Source: Brucella tritici
Lineage (GTDB): Bacteria; Pseudomonadota; Alphaproteobacteria; Rhizobiales; Rhizobiaceae
Direction: 5' to 3'
DNA: 64,000 nucleotides
NCBI RefSeq assembly: GCF_902825325.1
Contig: NZ_CADEAR010000003.1
Location: 1-64,000, forward strand
Both the position numbers and the translations under genes were made by a program. The notes below the pieces were generated by a model. That model saw only the letters and a list, made by a program, of their open reading frames with translations, ran no database searches and was not told the DNA's origin. Below, in pieces: positions 17,502 to 27,627 of this stretch. How positions within the stretch are numbered: the stretch's first letter is position 1; each line of letters begins with the position of its first letter.

Positions 17502-18890
17502 ATGTCGAATCTAGCCGATTTGTCAGCCGTCGAACTCGTGTCCGCCTATCAGGCGAAGTCGCTTTCGCCGGTCGAGGTCACGGAAGCTGTCATCACGCGC
17601 ATCGAAGCCTATGAGCCGAAGCTGAATGCGCTTTGGGCTTATGATCCAGATGCGGCACGGGCGGCAGCCGAGGCTTCGGAAGCACGCTGGGCGAAGGGTG
17701 AGCCCGCCGGTCCCATCGATGGTGTGCCGCTGACGATCAAGGAGAATATCGCGACCGAAGGGACAGCTGTTCCGCTTGGCTGCGCGGCGCTGCCGCTGAA
17801 GCCTGCCGCCGCTGATGCACCGCCAGCGGCGCGCACCCGCGAGGCTGGCGGCGTGCTGCTCGCCAAGACGACCATGCCCGATCTCGGCATGTTGTCGTCG
17901 GGCCTGTCGAGCTTTCATAAGCTTGCGCGCAACCCGTGGGACCTCAACACCAATCCGGGCGGTTCAAGTGCCGGTGCTGGCAGCGCCGGTGCGGCCGGTT
18001 ATGGCCCGTTGCACATTGGCACCGACATTGGCGGCTCCATTCGCCTGCCTGCCGGCTGGTGCGGTCTTGTCGGCCTAAAACCGTCCTTCGGGCGCATTCC
18101 GATTGATCCGCCATTCCTTGGTCGCGTTGCCGGGCCGATGACCCGCACGGTTGCCGATAGCGCGCTTTATATGTCGGTTCTGTCGAGACCGGATCGCCGC
18201 GACGGCATGAGCCTGCCCCCGCAGGATATCGACTGGATGAACCTCGATATCGACGTCAAGGGCCTGAAGATCGGTCTATGGCTTGATGCCGGTTTCGGCG
18301 AGCCGACGGGGGATGAAACCCGCGCTGCCGTAGAAGCCGCAGCCAAGCTTTTTGCTGATGCAGGCGCGATTATCGAGCCGGTGGCGCCGTTCGTGAACCG
18401 TACCATGATCGACGGTCTGGATCGCTTCTGGCGTGCGCGTTCATGGTCGGACATCAAGAAGATGACGCCGGAAAACCGTGCGAAGATTCTGCCTTACATC
18501 TATCAATGGACCGAGACGGCGGAAGGACTTTCCGGCGAGGAAGTTTATCTCGGCTTCGCGCAGATGGACGCGATGCGCAATGCGGCGCTCGCCGCATCGA
18601 AGGATTTCGACTTCATCATTTCGCCGACTGCTCCAATGCCGACCTATCCGGCGGAATGGGCGTCTCCGATCAATGATCCGCAGCGTCCGTTCGAGCATAT
18701 TGCTTTCACCGTGGCGATGAACATGTCGGAACAGCCTGCGATCTCGATCAATTGCGGTTATACGTCGACGGGCCTGCCGATCGGCTTGCAGATTTTCGGC
18801 CAGCGTTTCGATGATCTGGGTGTGTTGCGCCTCGCCAAAGCTTATGAAGATATGCGGCCAGCGCAGAAGCCATGGCCGGTTCTCGCCTGA
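17502..18890 (+). CDS. amidase (amidase-signature family)
   Basis: This 462-residue cytosolic amide hydrolase carries the Ser-cisSer-Lys triad: Lys80 (LTIKEN), cis-Ser156 in GGSSAG and nucleophile Ser179 in GTDIGGSIR. ATG 17502 has GAGGA 8 nt upstream. It is not GatA: there are no gatB or gatC neighbours, and it ends a transport and oxidation operon. It probably hydrolyses the imported amide, giving a part that the SDR and ALDH oxidise (inference). The substrate is unknown. Confidence 0.92.
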   Translation: MSNLADLSAVELVSAYQAKSLSPVEVTEAVITRIEAYEPKLNALWAYDPDAARAAAEASEARWAKGEPAGPIDGVPLTIKENIATEGTAVPLGCAALPLKPAAADAPPAARTREAGGVLLAKTTMPDLGMLSSGLSSFHKLARNPWDLNTNPGGSSAGAGSAGAAGYGPLHIGTDIGGSIRLPAGWCGLVGLKPSFGRIPIDPPFLGRVAGPMTRTVADSALYMSVLSRPDRRDGMSLPPQDIDWMNLDIDVKGLKIGLWLDAGFGEPTGDETRAAVEAAAKLFADAGAIIEPVAPFVNRTMIDGLDRFWRARSWSDIKKMTPENRAKILPYIYQWTETAEGLSGEEVYLGFAQMDAMRNAALAASKDFDFIISPTAPMPTYPAEWASPINDPQRPFEHIAFTVAMNMSEQPAISINCGYTSTGLPIGLQIFGQRFDDLGVLRLAKAYEDMRPAQKPWPVLA

Positions 18891-18898
18891 TCGCCAAA

Positions 18899-19044
18899 CG
18901 CATCCCTCATCCTGAGGAGGCGCGAAGCGCCGTCTCGAAGGGCGAGGGGTGCGAGCGGTAAGGTTAGAGTTTTGTCCCACCTTCTCCTCACCCTTCGAGA
19001 CGGTGACCTTCGACAAGCTCAGGGTCACCTCCTCAGGATGGGGG
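18899..19044. repeat. pair of inverted REP-like repeats between convergent genes
   Basis: CCTCATCCTGAGGAGGCGCG at about 18905-18924, then GCGCCGTCTCGAAGG, is matched in inverse orientation by CCTTCGAGACGGTGACC (from about 18982) and CACCTCCTCAGGATG (to about 19040). The pair could form a long hairpin and end both the amidase and exonuclease transcripts. A third copy lies at 59346-59408. Confidence 0.75.
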
Positions 19045-19076
19045 AGATGGGGCGGGCGCTCGGGATGTGGGAGCTG

Positions 19077-20075
19077 TTATTTCTTCGGGCGAAGCGGCGT
19101 ACGTTCCTTGTAACGGTCCATGGCGGTGAGCTTCTGGATCAGCGGATCGGCATCGCGCCATCCATAAATCTCGGTGCGAAGATATTCGAGTTCGGCTTCG
19201 AGCTCCTCTTCGCCGATTTCCGTCCACCATGATTTCGGGCGTCCGTCAGTGCCATCCGACCAGCGATAGCCGCGTGCCTTCAGGTGATCCTTCATTTCGA
19301 ACGGGCTGTTTTCAGCATAGATGCGCATCCGCGCGCGCTGACTTGCCTTCAGCAATTCGGCAAAGGGCGTGGTTTCGGCCGACTGCTCCTTCAGCACCGC
19401 GAGCAGGGCCTGACAGTCATCTTCGGCCCGGTGTCCGTTGTGGAAATAGCCGCTCTGGCCGATCAGGTAGCCAAGCTTGGTGCCTTCAAAACCACGTGCG
19501 GTCCAGTCGATCTCCTTGACTGAACAGGCCCAAGGCTTGTTGGCGAAAGCGATTGAGAAACGCTCGAGAAACGGGCGGTCGAAACCTGCATTGTGCGCAA
19601 TGATAATATCGGCTTCGGCGATGAGTGCGTCCAGCTTTTCCCGCGGGATCGTCTGGCCTTTCACCATCTCGTCGGTAATGCCGGTGATGCGGGTAATGTC
19701 GGCGGGGATCGGCTTGGAGGGTTGTTGTAGCGCGCCGAATGTGGCGCAGACATCGCCGATGGAACCGTCGTCCGCATAGCGGAAGGCAACCGCACCGATC
19801 TCGATGATTTCTTCCTGCGCGGGATTGAGGCCGGTTGTTTCCGTGTCGACGACGACGCCCAGTCGCGGAAAGGCGATCCGGTCGGCATCCGGTATTGTCG
19901 GTGGTGGATCGAGCCGCTGCAAGATGCGGTAACGCCCGCTGTCCTTCAGTCGCTTCACCATCTCCGCTTCATCGATGCCGGTCGTCTTGCCGGGTTTGGT
20001 GCGGGCAGAGCGCAGTTCTGCCCGTTCCTCTCCTTCCGCTGGGGAAAGAGCAAAAAGGTCGAACTGATGGCGCAT
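19077..20075 (-). CDS. 3'-5' exonuclease, DEDDh family (DNA polymerase III epsilon-like)
   Basis: This 332-residue protein has an exonuclease domain at about 70-240. Asp77 and Glu79 are in VVVDTETTGL, the second motif is in IIAHNAGFDRPFLE, and His and Asp in HRAEDDCQALL complete DEDDh. A C-terminal extension (FEMKDHLKARGYRWSDG) occurs in related alphaproteobacterial proteins. It is not the replicative DnaQ, which is shorter and lacks this tail. ATG 20075 is preceded by GGAGAAG; the frame is open to 20216. It likely works in DNA repair or degradation. Confidence 0.85.
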   Translation of the reverse strand: MRHQFDLFALSPAEGEERAELRSARTKPGKTTGIDEAEMVKRLKDSGRYRILQRLDPPPTIPDADRIAFPRLGVVVDTETTGLNPAQEEIIEIGAVAFRYADDGSIGDVCATFGALQQPSKPIPADITRITGITDEMVKGQTIPREKLDALIAEADIIIAHNAGFDRPFLERFSIAFANKPWACSVKEIDWTARGFEGTKLGYLIGQSGYFHNGHRAEDDCQALLAVLKEQSAETTPFAELLKASQRARMRIYAENSPFEMKDHLKARGYRWSDGTDGRPKSWWTEIGEEELEAELEYLRTEIYGWRDADPLIQKLTAMDRYKERTPLRPKK

Positions 20076-20230
20076 GGAGCTTCTCCGCATGGGGGAACGG
20101 GTTTGACAAAGAATGCCATTTTGCGGTGCTGTAACCAAGGCCGCATTCGTATAAGTAACAGGTAATGATCCTGTCGAGTGGTAGCAAGGCAGGGCGCTTG
20201 CGCCGGGAAAGGGCATGAGGAGGGGATTTC

Positions 20231-21445
20231 GTGGCGGATTATGATTATTGCGTCATCGGCGGCGGCATTGTCGGACTGGCGACAGCAAAAGCCATGCAGG
20301 AAGCGGAGCCGGGCGCCAGGATCATCCTGCTGGAGAAGGAAAGCGATTTCGCGCGCCATCAGACCGGACACAATAGCGGCGTCATCCATGCCGGTATCTA
20401 TTACCAACCGGGTTCATTGAAGGCGCAATTGTGCCGGGCAGGTGCCGAGGCCACGAAAGCCTTTTGCAGGCAATATTCCATTGCTTTTGAAACATGCGGC
20501 AAGCTTCTGGTGGCAACCTCTCCGCAGGAAGTCGAACGCATGGAGGCGCTCGCCAGTCGCGCAATCCAGAATGACATCACCTTCCAGCATGTGGATCGGC
20601 AGGCGCTACGCGAGGTTGAGCCAGCGGTCGCTGGGATGGGGGCGCTCCTCGTTCCGGCGACAGGCATTGTCGATTATGCGAAAGTATCGCGGGCGATGGC
20701 TGCGGAAATCATCGAGCGCGGCGGTGTTGTGCGGCTTAATGCGCCCGTCACGGCAATCCGGGAGGATGGCAAAGGCGTAACGGTAGCGGTGAATGGCGAG
20801 ACCGTACACGCTTCCAAGCTTGTTGCCTGTGCTGGCCTGCAGTCAGACCGCATTGCGCGGCTTGCCGGACTGGATATAAGCCATCGCATCGTGCCGTTTC
20901 GCGGTGAATACTATACCCTGCCGCAATCGAAGGCGAACATCGTCAAGCACCTGATTTATCCGATCCCCGATCCCGACCTGCCATTTCTCGGCATCCACCT
21001 GACGCGAACGATTGACGGCGGTGTCACGGTCGGTCCGAATGCCGTTCTGGGTTTTTCGCGCGAAGGCTACGACAAAGGCAGTTTCCGTGCAGCTGATGTC
21101 GCGGATATGTCGACATTTCCTGGCTTTTGGAAGATGGCGATGAAGAACTGGCGTTCGGCATTATCCGAGTTCAGCAATTCTGCATCTCGCGCGCGCTATC
21201 TGAAGGAGTGCCGCAAATATTGTCCGACGCTGGAGCTTGCCGATCTTGGTGCGCCCGGAGCCGGAATACGGGCGCAAGCCGTTCTTGATGACGGCACATT
21301 GGTGCATGATTTTCTCTTCAAGGAAACGGAGAGAATGCTGCATGTTTGTAACGCACCGTCACCGGCGGCGACATCTTCGATTCCGATCGGCCGTATGATC
21401 GCCGAAAAGCTTCTGGGGATAAATTTAAAGGTCAAATCTGCGTGA
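20231..21445 (+). CDS. lhgO: L-2-hydroxyglutarate oxidase/dehydrogenase
   Basis: This 404-residue FAD enzyme oxidises L-2-hydroxyglutarate to 2-oxoglutarate and passes electrons to oxygen or quinone. The N-terminal FAD motif is VIGGGIVGLATA, followed by the LhgO-typical HNSGVIHAGIYYQPGSLKA. Later motifs include RGEYYTLP and GVTVGPNAVLGFSREGY. The GTG start at 20231 has AGGAGGGG upstream. No csiD-gab operon is adjacent, so it may act alone in metabolite repair. Confidence 0.93.
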   Translation: MADYDYCVIGGGIVGLATAKAMQEAEPGARIILLEKESDFARHQTGHNSGVIHAGIYYQPGSLKAQLCRAGAEATKAFCRQYSIAFETCGKLLVATSPQEVERMEALASRAIQNDITFQHVDRQALREVEPAVAGMGALLVPATGIVDYAKVSRAMAAEIIERGGVVRLNAPVTAIREDGKGVTVAVNGETVHASKLVACAGLQSDRIARLAGLDISHRIVPFRGEYYTLPQSKANIVKHLIYPIPDPDLPFLGIHLTRTIDGGVTVGPNAVLGFSREGYDKGSFRAADVADMSTFPGFWKMAMKNWRSALSEFSNSASRARYLKECRKYCPTLELADLGAPGAGIRAQAVLDDGTLVHDFLFKETERMLHVCNAPSPAATSSIPIGRMIAEKLLGINLKVKSA

Positions 21446-21645
21446 AAAAGGATTTTCGTCGAATGATGTTGTTTTCAATTTATTTTTAGCAATCGCTTAT
21501 TCTCTGTATTGCTACTTTAGGATTTAGTGCTCATCAATATTGCAAGCTGACAACTTGACTTTGATCCTGGTTTGTAATTGCACATCAGGTTCAATTTGAA
21601 ATAGCGTTTTTGCATTCTCATTTTCAACCGATTTAGGGCCTGTTC

Positions 21646-22815
21646 GTGAAGTTTGTGCCGCCGCTGGTAGTATTGCTGTTTGCTGCGACGATGTTGGGCA
21701 TCTGGATGCTCGACACGAAGCGCAGGCATCTTTTGCTTTTCGGCCTGAGCTTTGCCAGCTTTGCTTTCGGGCTTCTGGTTCCCATATCGCTGATCTCAAA
21801 CAGCCTCACCCTAACCTCGCCGATTGCCACCGCGTTCCATTTTATGGGTGGCTGGCTGCTCTGCGAAGGCGTGATGATACGCATGGGCGGGCGCTATTCC
21901 CGCTTGGCGTCTGGCCTCATCGGGCTTGGCCTTCTCGGTGCCATGATTTGTTTCATTGCGAATGATACGAGCTATTCGCGGATTGCGCCTGCGGTCCAGC
22001 TGACCCTGGGCAGCCTGGTAGCTGTTCTTTGCATTCAGGCACGTGATCTCGCACGCCGAAGCTGGATCGAGCGCGTGCTGTTCGGCGCCTTGGTGTTGTT
22101 GACGGTGCATTTTTATGTGCAGACTGGAATGGCACTGGGGCTTTCCCCCGAAGTTTCGCGACCGTCCGAGCTGATACATTCGCGCTATTGGCAGGGCATC
22201 ATGATATTCGGTGCCTTTGCCGGTGTCTTTGCCGGTCTCGTTCTTCTGGTGGTGACGACCTCCGATGTGGTGAAGGAATTGCAGGCGGAGCGTGACTCCG
22301 ATCCCCTGACCGGTGTTTTCAATCGTCGCGGACTTGAGCGTCATGCGCATCTGCGTTTGACCGAGGCCCAGCGCGGTGATTATGGGGTCATCATCGCGGA
22401 TATAGACCACTTCAAGTCGATCAATGACGACCTGGGCCATGCGACCGGTGATCAGGTTCTGGTAGAGTTTGCCCGCATCCTGCAAATGGCCGCAGCAAAT
22501 ACAACAATTGTTGGCCGTGTCGGCGGCGAGGAGTTCGTTCTTCTGGTCCAGGGGGATGCCGAGACGTGCGAGCGATTGGGCAGCAGGCTTTGCGGGCGTG
22601 TAGCCCGACACAGTTTTTCCATGTTGCCAGCGGATCGCCAGATGACGTGCAGTTTTGGTGTCGCTATGGTGCGCGGTGGTGAAACACTATGGGAAACGGC
22701 GGCCCGTGCCGATCTTGCTCTCATGCGGGTCAAGCATCGTGGGCGCAATCGTGTGGCGGTAGAGGGGCTGGAGTTTCCAAGTGCCAAACAGAGCGCTTAT
22801 CTGCTGACGGCCTAA
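21646..22815 (+). CDS. membrane-anchored GGDEF protein (probable diguanylate cyclase)
   Basis: This 389-residue protein has about six or seven N-terminal membrane helices (1-205, MASE-like) and a C-terminal GGDEF domain (about 212-375). DSDPLTGVFNRRGL, ADIDHFKSINDDLGH and the active-site GGEEF are intact, so c-di-GMP synthesis is likely. The residues five places before GGEEF are not RxxD, so the usual product-inhibition site is absent. It starts at GTG 21646; the upstream 200 nt are AT-rich and without genes. Confidence 0.88.
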   Translation: MKFVPPLVVLLFAATMLGIWMLDTKRRHLLLFGLSFASFAFGLLVPISLISNSLTLTSPIATAFHFMGGWLLCEGVMIRMGGRYSRLASGLIGLGLLGAMICFIANDTSYSRIAPAVQLTLGSLVAVLCIQARDLARRSWIERVLFGALVLLTVHFYVQTGMALGLSPEVSRPSELIHSRYWQGIMIFGAFAGVFAGLVLLVVTTSDVVKELQAERDSDPLTGVFNRRGLERHAHLRLTEAQRGDYGVIIADIDHFKSINDDLGHATGDQVLVEFARILQMAAANTTIVGRVGGEEFVLLVQGDAETCERLGSRLCGRVARHSFSMLPADRQMTCSFGVAMVRGGETLWETAARADLALMRVKHRGRNRVAVEGLEFPSAKQSAYLLTA

Positions 22816-22993
22816 GCTGGCTCCAACGAATTGCGAACCGGAATTATTCACCCTGTAAAGGATTTGGTTACCATAATTAGCGATGCTGGAGGCGACCTTC
22901 CAGTCACCGCCTTGCCATATCTTGTTCGTCTTTTTGCCGAACTGACATGCAAGGCGGTGCCGTGAAAGTTGTTTTCCACTCGGATTTTGTATC

Positions 22994-24268
22994 ATGGCGT
23001 GTGTAACAGAAGTGTATGGCTGCGCGGCCCCGCGCAGCAAAGGCATTAGAATTCCATTCGGTTTCAAGGGTTTTACGCGCGTTGCGGTGTTTGCCGCAAC
23101 GGGACTGGTCGCCGGAAGCTGGATGATGACCGCGCTCGGTACGCTGGAAACGGTTGTGCCGGCCTTTGCACCTGTTGCACCGATCATGCGCCGCGTTTCC
23201 ATGACCGCGCCGCAGGCGCTTGCCGTCGTCGATCACAATATCGCGCCATCGCGCCGCATCAGGCAGGGTTTCATCAATGCCTATACGACGGATACCGCCT
23301 ATTCCAACCTCGATTGGCGCCGAACCAAAAACACGAGCGGTGAACCGATCATCGCCGATATCGGTCCAGATTCCGTAATCGAGGACAAGCCCGTCGATAC
23401 GGCTTCTCTTATCGAATTGCGCGCTGATCGCGTCCGTCGCGAAGAGCCCGTTGTGGCGAATGTTCAGCCAGAGCAACCTGCTGCGGAGGCTGGCGCGACT
23501 GTGGTCGCCTATGCGCCAGTGCCTTCTGCGTCGGACGCAACGGCTGCATTCAAACAGATTGAGCCGCTTTCGCAAGCCGAAGAAATGGATGCCGCTGAGA
23601 AGCAGGCACACCTTCCCACCGGCAACGCCGTTCCCGTTCCGCAGCTCGCTCCGGATCAGAAGACGGATATGGCCGCAGAGGACGAAGCCACCCAAGACGC
23701 ATTCCTGCCCGATGATGTGCCGCTGCCGGGCGCCAAGCCTTCGCTGCGCCGTTCCCGCATGCATGACAAGACCGAGCTTGCCTATGCGCCGGAAAGCGGT
23801 GCAACCGAAGAACCGCGCCCTGGTCTGTTCAGTCCGCTTTTCAATCAGTCCGCACGTAGCAAGGTTGCTATCTATGACATCTCCGCAGCCACTGTGTACC
23901 TCCCGAGTGGCGAGCGCCTTGAAGCCCATTCGGGTCTCGGCCCGATGCGCGACAATCCGCGCTACGTAAACCAGAAGAACCGGGGACCCACGCCGCCTCA
24001 CACCTATGATCTGCGCATGCGCGAGGCGCTGTTCCACGGCGTGGAGGCGATCCGCCTCACGCCTGTCGACGGCAACAACCGCTATAATCGCGATGGTCTT
24101 CTGGCGCATACTTTCATGCTGGGACGCCGCGGCGATTCCAACGGCTGCGTGGTATTCAAGGACTATCCGCGCTTCCTGCGTGCATTCAAGCGCGGCGAGT
24201 TCAACAAGATGGTTGTCGTCACGCGAATGCAGTCTTCGAAGCCCGCGCGGATCGCATCGCTTTTCTGA
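22994..24268 (+). CDS. DUF2778 (Tlde1-like L,D-transpeptidase fold) protein with N-terminal anchor
   Basis: This 424-residue protein has one membrane segment at about 27-50 and then a long Ala/Pro/Glu-rich linker (about 60-290). The C-terminal DUF2778 domain spans about 290-415. The catalytic signature is present: His372 and Cys385 in HTFMLGRRGDSNGCVVF. DUF2778 includes the Salmonella type VI effector Tlde1, which cuts and edits peptidoglycan, but here the anchor and the lack of secretion genes favour a housekeeping periplasmic wall enzyme (inference). Confidence 0.8.
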   Translation: MACVTEVYGCAAPRSKGIRIPFGFKGFTRVAVFAATGLVAGSWMMTALGTLETVVPAFAPVAPIMRRVSMTAPQALAVVDHNIAPSRRIRQGFINAYTTDTAYSNLDWRRTKNTSGEPIIADIGPDSVIEDKPVDTASLIELRADRVRREEPVVANVQPEQPAAEAGATVVAYAPVPSASDATAAFKQIEPLSQAEEMDAAEKQAHLPTGNAVPVPQLAPDQKTDMAAEDEATQDAFLPDDVPLPGAKPSLRRSRMHDKTELAYAPESGATEEPRPGLFSPLFNQSARSKVAIYDISAATVYLPSGERLEAHSGLGPMRDNPRYVNQKNRGPTPPHTYDLRMREALFHGVEAIRLTPVDGNNRYNRDGLLAHTFMLGRRGDSNGCVVFKDYPRFLRAFKRGEFNKMVVVTRMQSSKPARIASLF

Positions 24269-24302
24269 CAAACCGCGCGTCGTGAGACGATCTTTCGAAT
24301 AA

Positions 24303-24998
<696 letters not shown>

Positions 24999-25005
24999 AA
25001 ACAAC

Positions 25006-25034
25006 AGCCGGAGGCACAAACCTCCGGCTTTTTT
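25006..25034 (+). terminator. terminator after GST gene
   Basis: AGCCGGAGG (25006-25014) pairs with CCTCCGGCT (25021-25029) over a CACAAA loop and runs into TTTTTT. Confidence 0.9.
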
Positions 25035-25055
25035 GTTGCCAGAGGTGTGGATGCA

Positions 25056-25258
25056 GTAACTGGTCAGTTACGCGTCCGTTTATAATCGATTGGCAGCCCC
25101 CATGCCCTTTCAGGTTCCGTTCAGGTGGGGCAACATCCGTGTAATTGATGGTTGACAGCTCTCCCGATCATCGACGGATGGATAAGATCGTGTTCCATCT
25201 TCTCCTATTTCAAGCATAATCTTATCGATCCTCGTTTAACTCAGGTCGTGTTATGCTC
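25056..25258. repeat. intergenic stretch with small palindrome and Bru-RS-like unit
   Basis: The 250 nt between the GST terminator and the split ligase gene hold no plausible gene. GTAACTG (25056-25062) is perfectly inverted as CAGTTAC (25065-25071). At 25213-25258, AGCATAATCTTATCGATCCT.. is a reverse-orientation copy of the unit at 122-168. Confidence 0.65.
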
Positions 25259-25286
25259 TAGCAAGAAAATATCTGGAGGGTCGCCC

Positions 25287-26668
25287 TCAATATTTCTGTG
25301 CTTCGTTGAATGAAAAATTTTCGTTCTCGGAAGATACTCTTGCGGATCTTGCTAAAATGTACATCGTTGCAAATAGTATTTCAAAAGCAGGTGTTAGGAC
25401 TATTATTTCAACGGTGCTCCATGCCAGTAACGCCATAAGTCCGATAAGAACTCCGGTCCACAGATTTGAGTGACGAGCGGCTTTTCCAATTTCTTTCAGC
25501 ACAATCCACACGTATGCAAAGTATGTGACAACTCCAATAATTCCAAAATTAACGGCGATCCATAATACAGAACTATGAGGGCTCCAAGTAATGCTTTTAC
25601 CAAGATCGACTAAAAAGACAGAACGTGGAGAGCCAATAATCGGATGTAAAGAAAGAGCGCCGATACCACTCCGCCAGTATTCTATTCGCGATGTTATGGA
25701 AGCTGTGCCGGGTATGGGCAGGCTTCCCCACAAGAAAATAGCGAGAACAGCAACGCAGAAAACGATGCCTATCATAGCCATTGCTTTTATAGCGTTTAAA
25801 TTTGACCGAAAAAAATAAACAAATGTAATAAATGAAATAAAAATGATCGAAAAACGAGATAGCGTAATAAATGTTATTGCAGCAAACATTACGGAAATAA
25901 ATGTCGATCCGGAAAAAAGTGTAGCTGCAAATATAAAAGTGGTAAATACCGCAATGTAATTGGAATTTCTAGGAAATTCTTTGATTTCTTCTTAAGATCA
26001 TAAAATATCTTTTCAGTGTTATTTATGAGTACGAATTCTCTTCCCGCGGGAGGCGCGGGTTGATGAGCATTGATTGCGGGCACTGTGATTGGAGTTTCAA
26101 CGGTGGTGGGTGTTGTAATATTGGATGATGATGTTGGCTCTGATGGCGTGGGTTTTTTCTGAAGTGGTTTAGTAACAATTGGTGTCATGTGGTCATTCGC
26201 CAAGGTTTTCGCATATGTCTCTTCCACTTGCGCTGCATCCTGTCCCGGAAAAAGAAACATATTACTTGGCGCGAAAATTATCATCGCCAGCATTATGATT
26301 GAAGTAAGTAATCCACCGACAGTAAGTGCACGAAGCAGCAATATTCTTGCCATCTTGATGTTTTGCAATGCAAGTATGGTTATGCCTGCGTATGTTAGCG
26401 GTAGCCAAGTGGCTAAATCAGATTTGAATTTGAACGCAGGATTATTGCGATAGATTATACATTGTATTGCTATAATTGTCCCTAGGCATAGAAGTGGGAT
26501 CGCCGCTTCAGGAATCGGTAATATAAATCGCGATCTTTTCAATAAAATTAGTGGTACTAAGAGCATGCTCAAGGGTAAAGTAATTTTGATAAGCCAAACA
26601 TCGCCCCAAAATATGAACACGATAAAGAGTGCGGCCAGTAGTGACGACGTTTCAATTGTTTTATTCAT
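25287..26668 (-). pseudogene. O-antigen ligase/Wzy-like membrane protein gene split by a frameshift
   Basis: Two minus-strand frames together make one polytopic protein. The upstream part (from ATG 26668 to TAA 25889) has about five hydrophobic helices and a long hydrophilic loop rich in Pro/Thr/Ser (residues about 160-215). The downstream part (ATG 25889 to 25287) has about six helices and the ligase-like ITSRIEYWRSGIGALSLHPI and SPHSSVLWIAVNFGIIG. In the second frame, coding-like hydrophobic sequence (NYIAVFTTFIFAATLFSGS) continues upstream of its ATG to about 25966, so the frames belong to one gene. The join is TAATG, so coupled translation is possible. The region is clearly AT-richer than its neighbours, suggesting transfer. 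Confidence 0.7.
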
Positions 26669-26824
26669 TTTTTCAATACGATCGCGTTTAAATTCTATCG
26701 TAATATATAGATAGCAAATTTTTGTAAATCCATCTTTATTAAGCAAAGATGGAGGAGAAAACGATGATTTGTTACATAAGTATATTATGTATTGCTATTG
26801 TATATAAATTGAAAGGAAGTGTTC

Positions 26825-26914
26825 TGGCGGAGAGAGAGGGATTCGAACCCTCGATACGGTTTCCCGTATACACGCGTTCCAGGCGTGCGCCTTCAACCAC
26901 TCGGCCACCTCTCC
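26825..26914 (-). tRNA. tRNA-Ser (GGA)
   Basis: The minus strand reads GGAGAGGTGGCCGAGTGGTT, anticodon loop CTGGAAC (GGA), a long variable arm (GTATACGGGAAACCGTAT), T-arm GGTTCGAATCC and CCA. It lies immediately upstream of the AT-rich split ligase gene. Confidence 0.97.
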
Positions 26915-27287
26915 GTCTGCCTTGCTGTCGGGGAACCGTGTCTCACGGTGAAACTGACTGCAAACGTGACACCGCTTTTCGAAACAGGCGCTGGTTAATC
27001 GCCAACTAGCGGGTGCGGCGCGAATATAGCCAGAAAATGCATATGTTCAACAGCTATTTGCAAGTTTTTGCGTGTAAATCGACGAACCTGTGCAAAGAAC
27101 GATATTTGCGACATAACTATCTGAAAATATTGCGCTTTATTTAGATCGAGCAATTGTGTGCCAGCCTGGCTTTGAGCCTGACGGGTTCTGTGTGCTATGC
27201 TTTAGCAACATCAAAAAGACAAATCTTCGGGTGATCGGACTCAAAACCGACACCGAAATCAGGGTAGGAAATCCGGGGCAGAGAATC
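26915..27287. other. gene-free stretch between tRNA-Ser and the small membrane-protein gene
   Basis: No convincing gene is visible. A possible promoter for the next gene is TTGAGC (27172-27177), 18 nt, TATGCT (27196-27201). The part at 27040-27150 is AT-rich and may carry the tRNA-Ser promoter on the minus strand. Confidence 0.5.
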
Positions 27288-27611
27288 GTGATCCGATTTG
27301 TATTGCGTAGTTTTGCGGTTGTTTTTCTGGCTTTCGCGGTGATTTTCGCGGTTCTTGACGGCGCGCGGTCCGTCGGCGCGTCGCAGTTCATTGCAAAGCC
27401 GCTTTTGTCCATGTGGTCGCGTAACGCGCCCGAAACATTGGTCGATGCAGAAACCTTCGTGACACACTATATAGGGGCAGGAGCCTGGAATGCCGTCTGC
27501 ATCCCTTTGCTTGAGCAGCCGGGCTGGCTTCTTTTCGGCATTCTCGCCCTTTTATTCTATGCAATCGGTCATCGTCGGGAGCGCCCTCTGGGACGCTTCA
27601 CCGCTCGATAA
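27288..27611 (+). CDS. small two-helix membrane protein, unknown function
   Basis: This 107-residue protein starts at GTG 27288. There are two hydrophobic segments (about 3-23, LRSFAVVFLAFAVIFAVL, and 81-97, WLLFGILALLFYAIG) separated by about 55 residues, and a basic C-terminus HRRERPLGRFTAR. I do not recognise a family. It ends 16 nt before msrA, so it may be co-transcribed with it. The frame is open upstream to 27156, but that part lacks a ribosome-binding site. Confidence 0.65.
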   Translation: MIRFVLRSFAVVFLAFAVIFAVLDGARSVGASQFIAKPLLSMWSRNAPETLVDAETFVTHYIGAGAWNAVCIPLLEQPGWLLFGILALLFYAIGHRRERPLGRFTAR

Positions 27612-27627
27612 TTAGGAGGTGGATACC

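Noticed and set aside
17502..18890. Amidase as GatA of the tRNA amidotransferase
   Set aside because: There is no gatC or gatB next to it, and it closes a transporter operon. The signature alone does not separate the families, but the context does.
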